Shown: piece by piece, positions 54,239-64,000 of the stretch | How positions within the stretch are numbered: the first letter of the stretch is position 1 | Layout of the letters: each line of letters starts with the position of its first letter | Assembly (NCBI GenBank): GCA_026214975.1 | Contig: CM047817.1 | Coordinates: forward strand, 54,680,246 to 54,744,245 | DNA length: 64,000 bases | Direction: 5' to 3' | DNA from: Gentiana macrophylla | Lineage: Eukaryota > Streptophyta > Magnoliopsida > Gentianales > Gentianaceae | Made by a program: the position numbers and the translations under genes | The notes under the pieces: generated by a model | What the model was told of the DNA's origin: nothing | Database searches by the model: none | The model's input: the letters and a program-made list of their open reading frames with translations, nothing else

Positions 54239-57200
54239 TGTTGGTCCTTTGGAAAGGCTGACACATGTTTAGTGGGGGGTGAATAAACTTGTCACCAAAA
54301 ACTAGATTATAAGTCAAATTCATTTCAATTTTAAACTTATGTGGAGCTAAGCTAACAGAGCTGAAGTATAAATCAAGACTGATTTATATTAAAACTGAGT
54401 TAACATACAGCGGATATATTTTAGCCTTTATACAGATATTGTTGTTTCTAAGAAAAAGCTTATGAGTATGCAAAACTGAATTCTGGTGAATGTCAGTTTT
54501 TGAGTTGTGATTGAATAGAAATCAGTTTGTTCAGTTATGTTGTATGAAAACTTATATGAAAACAATCACACAAACTATAATAAAATTGACAATAAGTAAA
54601 ATGAGTAATGTAAGTAAGGCAAGAATTATAGTGGTTCCAGGTAGTGTAATCATGTCAGTTCACTCTTCCCCTGTGATGTAGGAGGAAATTTCCACTGGAA
54701 CTCTTTGAGGTAGCCGATTACAAATAGTCCTAATTGATAGTCCTTGAATAATCCCTAGCTTCACTATCTAAGCAACTGTAGAACATGTGTAATTGCTGCT
54801 CTGCAACAGCTTGAACCACTGGTCCTTAGAGGGTTGTATTGCCTCTTCACCAGCTCCACCACAAACACATTCTACCCTACTACAAATGCAACAACTGTCC
54901 TTGACAAATCCTAAACAGGATTGCTTCACAGTTTCAACCTTTGATAAAAATCAAAGTTGGGCAGAGAATCAATAAATTGATTCTTGCTTGTTGTTTTTCT
55001 AAGTGTTGGATTCTTGATTGAGTCTTTGAAGTTTGAACACTTGAAGATTTCTAGATATGATCTTGTTGAGCACAAAGATTGATAGCAATTCAGATGAACA
55101 AGACTTGGCCACAATAAACCTTATATTCTCGTGTTGTTGTGTGTTTGATCCTTGATGCCAAATCCCCTATTTATAGTAGTTGGTCCCAAAGAATGGTAAA
55201 ATTATAGTCAGAGGGGGGTGAATGACTATACTGGAGTTTCAAAAACTTTTCTCAATATAAAAGCTTTTGGGCAGTGGATAAGTCCCTTCTTTTAATGCTA
55301 TTTCAAAGTAGGATATTCACACACAAATTATGAATTTTGCAGTAAGTAAGTGCAGTAAAGTAAAGTGCTGAAAGTAAATTGACAAAAAGGCTTATAGTGG
55401 TTCAGTTGTTTGGAGGAATTCACTATTGTTTTTTTACTGGTACAATAGCTAGATTGTCCTTGTCTACACAAGCTTATCTCCAAGACTATCACTCCCTGGC
55501 TTCAAAAGCTTCAGTGACGCAGTCTTCAACACTACTCCTTGAGAACAAATCCTTCAGCAGCTATCACAAACACAACTCCTTCTCAGATGGCTCCGATTTA
55601 GTTGCTTGACGGGTGTGAATTGGATTCACAGATTCTGTTGATCAATCTCAGTGCTTGATGTTGAATTTTAGCTCTGATTGCTGATTTGATCTCTAGATAT
55701 GTCCTTTAAGTTCAGATAAAAGGCTTTTCAAATTGACAGAGTTTCTGCTTGTTCTTATGTAAATCAATCGTTGTTTTTCCTTTCTGTCAATGCCTTCTAT
55801 TTATAGCCTTGATAATCCTTGATTTGAATTTCCGTCCGTTGGCTATTTAATATGGAGAATAATCCTTGATTTAATTCTTGATTCCCTATTAATTATATTC
55901 TCCTTGATTTCAGTGCTCCGGAGATTTCTTCAAACGTTCATCACAAAATCCGTACTTGATTGTTTCTTGATTGATTGTGTATTTAATGCTCGATCCTCTG
56001 AATCTTCCTTACTTTTCACATTCCAAATAAGTATATGATATACCTTACTCAGTTGTTCCTTTACTTGGATGTTGTGTGATCAGTTGAGTAGATCTGCTCA
56101 CTTAACTGATGTGCTCTTCCTTCACTGAATTTCTCCAATCAGCCGATAGAATGTTTACCTCGCCGGTTCATTGCTTGTTTTCTTTCTTTGATTTTACAAG
56201 AATCCTTGTACTTCACTGAATTTCTCCAATTAGCCAATAAAATGTTTACTTCGCCGGTTCACTGATTTCTTTCTTTCTTTGAGATAACAAGAGTCCTTTT
56301 ACTTCACTGATCCTTGATTTGAGTGAGATCAGTGTACACCATATTTAAACAATGAATTTCATCACTTGAAATATAACTTAGACTTATCCAAGGTCATCCC
56401 AGACTTCTCTAGTTATAAGTCAGACCATATGTCTTCATGCATCTCTGCTGGTACTTGCCTGCTTTTACTCTGCCGGATTTATGTTTTACTTAGCCATCCT
56501 ACCAACTAGTACAATAATTGTCTGACTCAACTTATATAACAAGTCAGACTCTAGGTAAAGACTTATACAGAGATTACTAACTTATTTTAGGCTTGCTATA
56601 ACAGCTAGTATGGCCATCATTAAAACATAATAATATGCTCCTAACAATAGTGTGAGGTCCAACGTTCATCTTGCTTGAATTTTGAATTCTATCAACATCC
56701 ATATTTTTAGATGTCAGATGTCAGTGACCTTTCTGATATGTCAATGCTTTATCCAATAACATTAATTTGATATGTAACGTTCATATGTAAATTCAATTCT
56801 TTGGATGACTGACCCTATAGCTGAGTAGCCTGATCAGTTTTAGTCTGAGTATGTCAGTTATCAGTTTGTCAACTGACTTAGAGCATTAACTGGGTTTTTA
56901 CTCTTCTTCAAAACTTAGTACTCTAATCATCTGATTTCATCTGACTTAATCAGAGTGCACCATATCATTAAATCATCTAAGATATCATTGTCCTTATGCT
57001 TCTTAGGTCTTCCTACAAGATGCATAAAGTAAGTTCATGCCACACAGACTTACCTGAATTCTAACTTTACAGTCTCTACTTCAATCTTCATAACTGAGTT
57101 TAAGCCCTAAGTTCTTCATTCTTCAATAACTGAGTCGGTGTCCCTCAGTTCTTCCTCTACTGAGTTTGTTCCCTCAGTTCTCCATCTTTTAGATAAGTCA

Positions 57201-57528
57201 ACTGAGTTTGTGTCCCTCAGCGAACTTACCTTCTTCAGTTCTGAATGATCTTCAGTTCTAGGTTCTGCATGATATTTTCAGTTTAGGTCAGTATCCAGTT
57301 TTTTAGATGATTTCCAGTTCGTAGTTTTACGACTCCCTAACTATTACAGTGCTTTTCTGGTATAACCTATACAATTATCAGACTCTAATAAATCCTATAC
57401 ATTTAGTTCTAGACATCTTTTAGCTTTTCACTATAACAGCTAGCTTCAGCACTTCATCAGTAGGGTGTAAACAAACAAATAGACAAATAAGATGAATCAT
57501 CGTCAAAACATAAATTTTATTTCCAACA
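54239..57528 (-). mobile_element. 3' LTR of a second SIRE-like element, split by a solo LTR
   Basis: Begins TGTTGGTCC and ends TTTCCAACA on the plus strand. It is followed by a minus-strand polypurine tract (57529-57546, aaaaaatggggaaat on the minus strand) and a SIRE third-ORF remnant. Without the solo LTR it is about 1.8 kb. It shares landmarks (gtggttcca..gtgtaatc, ctgtgatg..gga) with the LTR at 17019-18443 but is clearly a different subfamily. The 5 bases on its left are GGGAG; the matching right copy would lie beyond the window or is lost. Confidence 0.8.
55178..56646 (-). mobile_element. Solo SIRE-like LTR nested in the LTR of a related element
   Basis: 1469 bp closely related to the LTRs at 17019 and 38555: it starts GTTGGTCCCAAAGAATGG, contains gtgaatgactatactggagt and ends ATGCTCCTAACA. 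The perfect target duplication ATAGT lies at 55173-55177 and 56647-56651. The first base of TG is mutated (AG). No internal region remains. The target is the TATA region (ctatttatagt) of the host LTR. Confidence 0.9.
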
Positions 57529-57811
57529 ATTTCCCCATTTTTTATGATGCCAAAACCCTCCTCAAAATAAAATCTTAAAGACAAAAATAATGCAAAAATA
57601 AGGTAAAACTGGAAACTGGATATATCATTAAAATTCACAAAAATTGGAACAAGTTACACAATTGAAGATAAAAACTGAAGTATAAGCTAAGAAGATTTTT
57701 GTGTAACCAAAATGAATTATCTTTTTATTTATCATGAAAGTGATATTCATTTTCCAATTTTGTATCTTCCTTGGAAAAGTTTCTGAGATAGTCAACTTGG
57801 CTTGACAGCTT

Positions 57812-58603
57812 CTATTTTCTCCATAGAGCTAACATGGGAAGATAATTTTCACGTTTGTAGTATTCTTCAAATTCAGCAATGTTTGCTTTCGTTTGTTCTT
57901 TCTTGTCTTTGATTTGAAGGTTCTCTTCAATATTCTGTATCTTCTTGTAGTTTGCCATTTTCTGATTGTGAAATTCATCAGATAGAAAATAAACGAGAGA
58001 TTCTTCATAAGTCCTATACTTGTAATTTTTCTTCACATGACTGTAATCCTTGTAGAACTTGACCCATAGATCTAGTGTTAGAGCAGCGCTTTTCTCTGCT
58101 AGTTGGCTGTATTTCAGTATGAGCTATTCATCACTGAGTTCTGTCTCGTTGCGAATAAATGAGTCTGTTGCCAACTTTCCTTTCTTCAGTTCAGCTTCCA
58201 ACTTCAGCTTCTCTTCTTGTAACTTCAATTTTTCTTGTTTTGCTTCCCCATTTTTGGCATCATACAACTGACTGATTAATAAATGATTTGCTTTTTGATC
58301 ATCTGCTATGCCTTTTTGAGAAGTTAGAACCTCTTTAAGTTGAGTTTCCAAGCCAAAATTTCTCTTTTTTAGGTGCCATTCAGCTTGAGCATGAATTTCA
58401 TGATCCTCCGTGGTTGTAAAATTTCAAACTTTTCCTTCATTTTGAGAATTTCAGAGACTGAGTTAGAAGTGGTCTACTTGATAGTGTCTAGCATTGAATG
58501 AACTAAGACGTCAGTCTTTTTCCTATAATCCATGTATCCAGATATTCTTGACAGTAGAGCATTGTACTCCTCTTTCTGATTGAGCATACTGTCCAAGGTT
58601 GTT
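57812..58603 (-). pseudogene. Third-ORF remnant of the second SIRE-like element
   Basis: The minus strand carries long Lys/Glu/Gln-rich coiled-coil stretches in alternating frames: ALLSRISGYMDYRKKTDVL near 58560-58500, EEKLKLEAELKKGKLATDSF near 58200, and KKEQTKANIAEFEEYYKREN to the end at 57812. The position just upstream of the polypurine tract matches the third ORF of the SIRE-like element at 18614-20104. The 5' part is cut off by the copia LTR at 58604. Confidence 0.65.
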
Positions 58604-60373
58604 TGTGCTGGATATACAGAAACCTGAATCCCGATCCGATCCATAATTGGATCGTTAGATCTGATTCACAGCACCGATCGAGACGCTCGATCATGCACAG
58701 CGGAAGCTATGAATAAATTCGCATGCGATTTTACCATGATATGATCCACATAAATTATTAATATAACTATGAGAAGGTTGATGATTTACCTAAACGGAGA
58801 GGGATAGTAAATCGACAGAGAGGGGAGAAGCCGCAGTCTTCCGGATTGTATCTCCTAACGACGACTGGTGGACGTCGATCCTCGCCGTAGAACCTCCTCG
58901 AATATGCCTAAGAAAAACCCTAGGTTTTTCTTTTCTTAATGACTAGACAAGAAACTAAATTTTCTCTTCTATTTGGTGATAAGTGGCGCAATTATTGTTG
59001 TGATATTATGCAGGGAGGAACTCTCTTTATATAGGTAAATAACTAGTCAAGAGAGAGTTATCTTTTTCACACCACAATTACCAATTCCCATAAGGAAAAG
59101 ATATTTGGCATAAGATAAGAGATAATTCCCAAAAAACCAATCTCTTATTTTTCAATTAATTATCCAACAAATAGATAATTTATTAATTACACATGTGACA
59201 TAATCTAGGAAAATTTCTTTTCCTAACTTATCCACATTTGGGGCGCCACTTACGTCATTAATTTTAATAGAAAAGGTCTTTCCTATTTTACATATTATTT
59301 ACAAAATAAATAATATTGCATATTCATTAAATAGACCAACTATTTAATTTATTCTCGAGGTTCCATAAAACGAGAAAACACTCGCGTGTTACGAGCCAAC
59401 CCGGGGACCATGGACCAATAACCAGTAGCTACAATAAATTGAAAAAAATATTCATCGTACATAATATTCCTACTCAACTTCTTAATTTCGAAATTACGCC
59501 AACATAAATCCGAAACTGAACTCTATCGATTATAGATATAACTATTCTCAAAACGTCGAGTCGATAAGTGTCCATTGATATAATCATTTCATTCAAACTA
59601 ACCCTCCATAGACTATCCGTAATGAAGCGGGATTATTTCCGTAAACCTTCTTCACTACATCTTATCTTTATTTACCATTAACCCACTAGTGATCAATTAG
59701 TTCATAACCAATATGAACTCTGCGGATCGATCAGTTTCTAGGATTAACAAATAAGGGGATAGTCTTTCTTCTTCCAGCAAGAAGGAATGGATCCCATATC
59801 TGTGAGACACACACTTCTCACTCATTCCAGAATAGTGCCAACGTGAAAGTTATTCCGACCGCGCCTCTTAGCGATCTTAACGAACACATCAAACCCTATC
59901 CTGAAACCAGTAGGAGTATGCAATCACTTCAGGATTAAGGTTAATCCATATATGATCATCTTGTGATTCAATAAGATTTCTCAATCACGGAATTATATGA
60001 GAAATGCATATTAAATCGGTCCAGTCCTATATGACTACCTCATATATAAATGCCCCACTTAGATAACCAATATCGACGGTCCGGATAAGGCAGTCACACC
60101 ATAAAGTGTTCTGGGCGCATTAATTGTGGTTTAATCAATAGACCTCATACTTTGATTAAGTTCACCACAGACTAATAGTTCAAGTGTATCACCATAAACT
60201 TAATCCTCATGTGTGACACACACTAAGTTATATGGCTACATATGATACGACTTGGGGTTTTCAGCAGTATATTAAATATAAGCACAAAGCAAATAATAAG
60301 ATGAGAATAAATATGTCATTTATTAATTATAAAAACAATTACATAAATTGTCTTTCGGGTGCTACTTCCAACA
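58604..60373 (-). mobile_element. Copia 3' LTR (about 1.77 kb) interrupting the SIRE third ORF
   Basis: On the plus strand it ends CTACTTCCAACA at 60373, next to a polypurine tract (minus CGGGCAAGTGGGAGAT). It begins near 58604 (TGTGCTGG), where the coiled-coil frame breaks off. The orientation is minus. The left edge is accurate to a few bases only. The text resembles the TGTTGGAAGTAGC-type LTRs common in eudicot copia elements. The partner LTR is not in the window. Confidence 0.7.
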
Positions 60374-60614
60374 ATCTCCCACTTGCCCGTAAGGTCAAGC
60401 AACAATTGCCTTATGGGCAGTACATCTAACAATCTTCCACTTGCCCGAAAAGACAAGCAACAATTGATTTTAGAGCACCATACCCTTATTATATCTATCC
60501 AGAATATTCTCCCACTTGCTCTAAAGCAGATGAGACATATCTCCCAATTTTATACCCGCCAAGAGCTTAGTAGGGACAATAAATGTCATGCGACTTGGTA
60601 AATTGATCAGCTAG
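60374..60614 (-). mobile_element. Interior 3' end of the same copia element, truncated
   Basis: Polypurine tract at 60374-60389, then non-coding 3' sequence. The tract region is repeated: caatctcccacttgcccg, caatcttccacttgcccg and attctcccacttgctct occur within 130 bases. The first two belong to a tandem duplication of about 57 bases that also includes caagcaacaattg. The element stops at 60614, where a CACTA end begins. Confidence 0.65.
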
Positions 60615-60830
60615 CACTACAAGAAAACTAGGTTTTAGTGATAGAAATTTAACTAGAGGAGTCAAATTCTCTCACTACAAGCAAATAATTTAGACTTTTG
60701 ATGAGAGTAAAAAATACATATAGCTAAAAGGTGTAGTTTTTAGTTATAAACATCCGATTCCTGTCACAATTTGTATCTTATCCCGTCGTTTTGCAAACGT
60801 TAGGTATATCCTCTCACTAAATAACATTTT
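60615..60830. mobile_element. Left end of a second CACTA element
   Basis: CACTACAAGAAAACTAGG begins at 60615, a canonical CACTA terminus with the outer CAC intact. Inverted and direct copies of a TAGTGA/TCTCTCACTA word follow within 200 bases (60634, 60668, 60702, 60812). The 3 bases before it are TAG. No matching right terminus was found to the end of the window, so the element either extends beyond it or is truncated. The subterminal word differs from that of the element at 2247-7867. Confidence 0.7.
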
Positions 60831-60840
60831 TCATACTCTA

Positions 60841-60876
60841 TTGTGTTGTGTGTGTGTGTATATATATATATATATC
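60841..60876. repeat. Microsatellite (GT)n(AT)n
   Basis: A tgtgtgtgtgtg run passes directly into tatatatatatat. Confidence 0.85.
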
Positions 60877-62264
60877 TACAAAAGAAATTTTGTACAATTT
60901 TTTTTCTCTGGTCATTAACTCGGAAGTTTTGGGTTTGAGTGCCAGCGAGAGCAAAGTGTGTGATATGTGTATCTTTCGTATCCCTAAAACATTTTTTTAC
61001 ATTTGTATACCTTCCTAAAACCCCTCGATTAAAAGACAAGAAAAATATATTCAGATCTCAAATTCACTTCCTGACAGCAACATCGCCAGAAGGCCTCGTC
61101 ATCTACCATGGAACCACCGACAAAATCTTCCATCAGTAGCATGTATCATTATTCGCTGATTTCCTTATTTCTCTTCAATGTTTCACATTTCTTTGTTTCC
61201 ATTCTCTCTACTTTCCTCGCTAACCAATTTTTGTTATTTCAATTTGGGTGCGATTTTTAGGGTTCAGTAGCAAGATTTCGCATTTTAGTCACAGCCACAA
61301 ATCCAGGTGCAATATAATCAAATCAAACCTTATGTTAAGAGCTTTCTACCGATTCAAAGAACCATTTCGTTGAGGTAAGTGTACTTGTCAGAACCAAAAT
61401 CTGTCTGTAAGATTTGTATCTTTCGCTAAAGATAGCTTCTTAGTAAATTATTTAAGGTTGTTATTGATTGTGGTAGTTGTGTGAATGGTGTTTAACAATA
61501 TCTGAAGTATTGCCTTTAATTGGTTTCTTTAGTTTATTTCGTATGCACTATTTGATAATTAATTGGGGTCTTCATTTAAAAGGACTTGGTCAACCCTCTC
61601 TTCATTTAAAAGGGTCTCTTCATCTAAAAACCCTTCATTTTACACACAAAATCAAACCCTTTAAAGAGAATCATTCCAATAAAGCGGCTAAGCGAGAATA
61701 ATCATCACCTGCGCACCCTTTTAAATGAATTTCCCTAATTATTTTGCACAAAATTATGTGAGAATGAACACATAAGGTAACATTCTTCCTTTGGTCTAGA
61801 TGAATGTAGCCGGTGAATAGCCAAATACAAGTTAATGTAATTGTGTTGTTTTCCTTGTTAAAATATAGGACTGTATTCTGTTTTTGGCTTTACTTACTGG
61901 GAATTCTATTGAACAGCTATTGTCGATTATTTGCGCATCTACTGTGTTGTTATGTATAGAAATCGTATAATCGTATTTTTTTTATGTAATAGTGCAAGAT
62001 CATTGATACTACATCAAATAGAACTTGAGAAATGAAGAACCTGCTAATTTGTTGAGTTTGCATCAGTCCTTGCAATAATTTTAGGTGTCGGCCTTAGTAG
62101 CTCTGAACCTGCAACTTGTTCTTATGTGATCATGACATGAGCATTGTGTGAGCTTTTATCAGCTTTGCTTAGTTAATGAACTTATTTTTGTGCATTTGTC
62201 TTACTACCTGTGTGAAGATGTCTGTTAACTAATCTGATTAAGAAAAAGGAGATTTGTTAAGTGT
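60877..62264. other. Non-coding sequence, possibly CACTA interior
   Basis: A 50-codon frame starts at 61108 in a good plant start context (accATGG) and encodes a hydrophobic peptide (FLFNVSHFFVSILSTFLANQ). It is not recognised. A strong donor-like gag|gtaagtg lies at about 61376. The word cttcatttaaaag recurs at 61573, 61600 and nearby. The region could hold a 5' exon of a gene or of the second CACTA element, but I cannot support a gene call. Confidence 0.3.
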
Positions 62265-63700
62265 TGCGCACGTTTCAGTAAGTCTGTTTAAAAGTCTTTC
62301 TTGACTATGTTTGTTGTAGTTTGATAAAGCTTAGACATATCTACCTTGTCTAAACTGAAAATCCTATCTTGTGCAATCTGCTCAGATGAGTGTCATGTTT
62401 ATTGACTGAGTGTATCAAGTCATGTCTTAGTTGCTATTTGCTCAGTTCAGACAGCTTGATCTGGTGTTTGTGTCAGTCTATTAACCATAGTTAAAGTATG
62501 TTCTTGTGCATTTGATATACCTGCTGCTAGCTTATTAAATGTCATGCATTGCAGCCCCTCCTCAAGATGATTTGAGTACTCTTATATGTGCCTTGTTGCA
62601 TACCTTAATGTGTGCTTTCATATTCTGTGGTTTGCTGAGTTTAAGTACATGTTTTAATGTGATCAAGGAACATGCATGATAGAAGTTGATGGCATGTTTT
62701 TTGTAGTGACATGCTGCTATGTGAGCACGCAAGTCTGGTCTCAATCTGTATTCATATCTCTGTTGGAGTCTTGTTTGGATCAAGACCTAAATATGTTTTG
62801 AGTTTTGTTCTCAGTCCCGTTCTAAGATACATGTGTTGTGTTTACCTAAGGTGAAATCAAGCTAAGGAGTCTAATAATATGTGTACAGAGTGAGCACAGC
62901 CTGTTAGTGTGCTTATGAATTAGTTTTCTACTTGACTGAAGTTATGCAGTCTATTCTTGTTGGTTCAATCTACTGGATTATTGAGTATTTATATCCACCT
63001 GAATAACATATTTTTTATTTTTTAAAGTTCAATCTGAGCTAGCTTGACATTCTCTAAACTTCTATTTATGTGTCTAACTGAATATGCATATGTTTGTCTG
63101 AGTTGCACACATTTCAGTCACTCTGTTTAAAAGTTTCTTGGCTATGTTTGTTGTAGTTTGATAAAACTTAGGCATGTCTTCCTTGTCTAAACTGAACTTG
63201 CTATCTTGTGCAATCTGCTCAGCTGAGTGTCATGTTTATTGAGTGAGTGTATTAAGTCATGTCTTAGTTTTTATCTAAAGTATGTTCTTGTGCATCTGAT
63301 ATGCCTGCTGCTAGCTATTTTATGTCATGTTTTGCGGCCCCTCAAGATGATTTAAGTACTCTTCTTTGTGCCTTGTTGGATACGTTAATTTGTGCTTTCA
63401 TGTTCTCTGGTTTGCTAAGTTTAAGTACATGTTTTTGTTGTGATCAAGTAACATGCATGATAGAAGTTGATGGTATGTTTTCTTAAGTAACATGCTGTTA
63501 TGTGAGCATGCAGTCTGGTCTCAGTATGTATTCATGTCTCTATTGCAGTCTTGTTTGGATCAATACCTTTTTTTTGAGTCTTGGTCTTAGTCATATTCTA
63601 AGGTACATGTTGTGTTGTGTTTTCCTTAGGTGCAATCAAGCTGAGGAGTCTGTTAATATGTGTACAGACTACAGAGTGTGATACTTAAGTGATTAGATGT
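62265..63700. repeat. Tandem duplication with an 839-bp period
   Basis: The block 62265-62900 is repeated at about 63103-63690: ctgtttaaaag, tgtttgttgtagtttgataa, caatctgctcag, tgagtgtcatgtttatt, catgcatgatagaagttgat and gcaatcaagct-like words recur in order. The second copy lacks about 45 bases present near 62435-62485. Neither copy has a coding frame. The last 300 bases of the window (63701-64000) show no recognisable feature. Confidence 0.8.
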
Positions 63701-64000
63701 GTCTTTTTGTCTGAGATTTTGTTTTTTTTGCATTATATCTTACTTGTGTTCACGTATGTCGACCTGTTTTAGTTGCTAGAGTCTAGGACCTGAAGTTCAG
63801 GTTGCACGATATGTCTAAGTTGTTGTATAAGATGTGTTTATCATGTGAGTGTGCAATCTGTTTGACATCTTGTTTGATGAACATGAAATGTGAAAGCCAA
63901 AGCTATTTTTATGTCAGGTTAAGATTTTCCATGATCGGTTGTGATTTTCCAAGATTTTGTGTTGTATTATCGCATGGTTTTCTACTTGAAGTTGTCCCCA

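Noticed and set aside
61108..61260. 50-codon hydrophobic open frame as a small secreted or membrane protein gene
   Set aside because: It has a good start context but no recognised similarity, and AT-rich intergenic DNA gives such frames often. It is mentioned only within the non-coding entry.
62695..62720. ttttttgtagtgac as a right CACTA terminus for the element starting at 60615
   Set aside because: It lacks the ttttcttgtagtg match. It lies inside the 839-bp duplication and is altered in the second copy, and there is no subterminal array beside it.
1..64000. Defence, biosynthetic or other novel multi-gene system
   Set aside because: All recognisable coding regions are retrotransposon or DNA-transposon parts or captured fragments. 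No operon-like or pathway grouping exists.

Overview
This window looks like plant nuclear DNA, most likely from a eudicot. It is AT-rich and consists almost entirely of transposable elements. The families seen are Ty1/copia (SIRE-like and shorter-LTR types), Ty3/gypsy (Tat-like and Athila-like) and CACTA DNA transposons. I find no intact single-copy host gene, no rRNA or tRNA gene and no prokaryotic-type system. Nearly every coding region is broken by stops, frameshifts, deletions or insertions.

Layout. 1-2156: short repeats, a duplicated block and an unrecognised coding remnant. 2157-10934: a minus-strand copia element (3' LTR, polypurine tract, broken pol). Its LTR is split by a 5.6 kb CACTA element (2247-7867) that carries exon-like host gene fragments. 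The empty version of the same insertion site is preserved in a second copy of that LTR at 48679-49629. 10935-13417: an unclassified LTR-like non-coding segment and flanking DNA.

13418-48263 is one Tat-like gypsy element (target duplication GTATG). A minus-strand SIRE-like copia element lies inside its reverse transcriptase gene (17019-39973, target duplication ATACA). An Athila-like gypsy element lies inside that copia's third ORF (20105-32474, target duplication GGAGT). A solo copia LTR (43740-45676, target duplication TCGGC) sits in the antisense ORF of the Tat element. With insertions removed, the Tat and SIRE elements come to about 9.9 and 10.6 kb. The Athila copy has very unequal LTRs (3357 against 1602 bp) because an ~880 bp promoter-bearing unit is present three times in one and once in the other. 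I consider this the most unusual feature of the window.

48264-60614: a mosaic of copia LTR copy 2, a plus-strand SIRE pol fragment, a truncated Athila-like gypsy (LTR, primer site, protease), and a second SIRE element whose LTR contains a solo LTR of the same broad family (target duplication ATAGT). The ORF3 tail of that second SIRE is cut by another copia LTR. 60615 to the end: the left end of a second CACTA family, then non-coding DNA with an 839-bp-period tandem duplication.

The coding parts are retrotransposon Gag, protease, integrase, reverse transcriptase and RNase H. The nesting gives a relative order of insertion: Tat first, then SIRE, then Athila. Nothing here appears able to move by itself. 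Domain calls come from motif recognition by eye; no alignment or database search was run.
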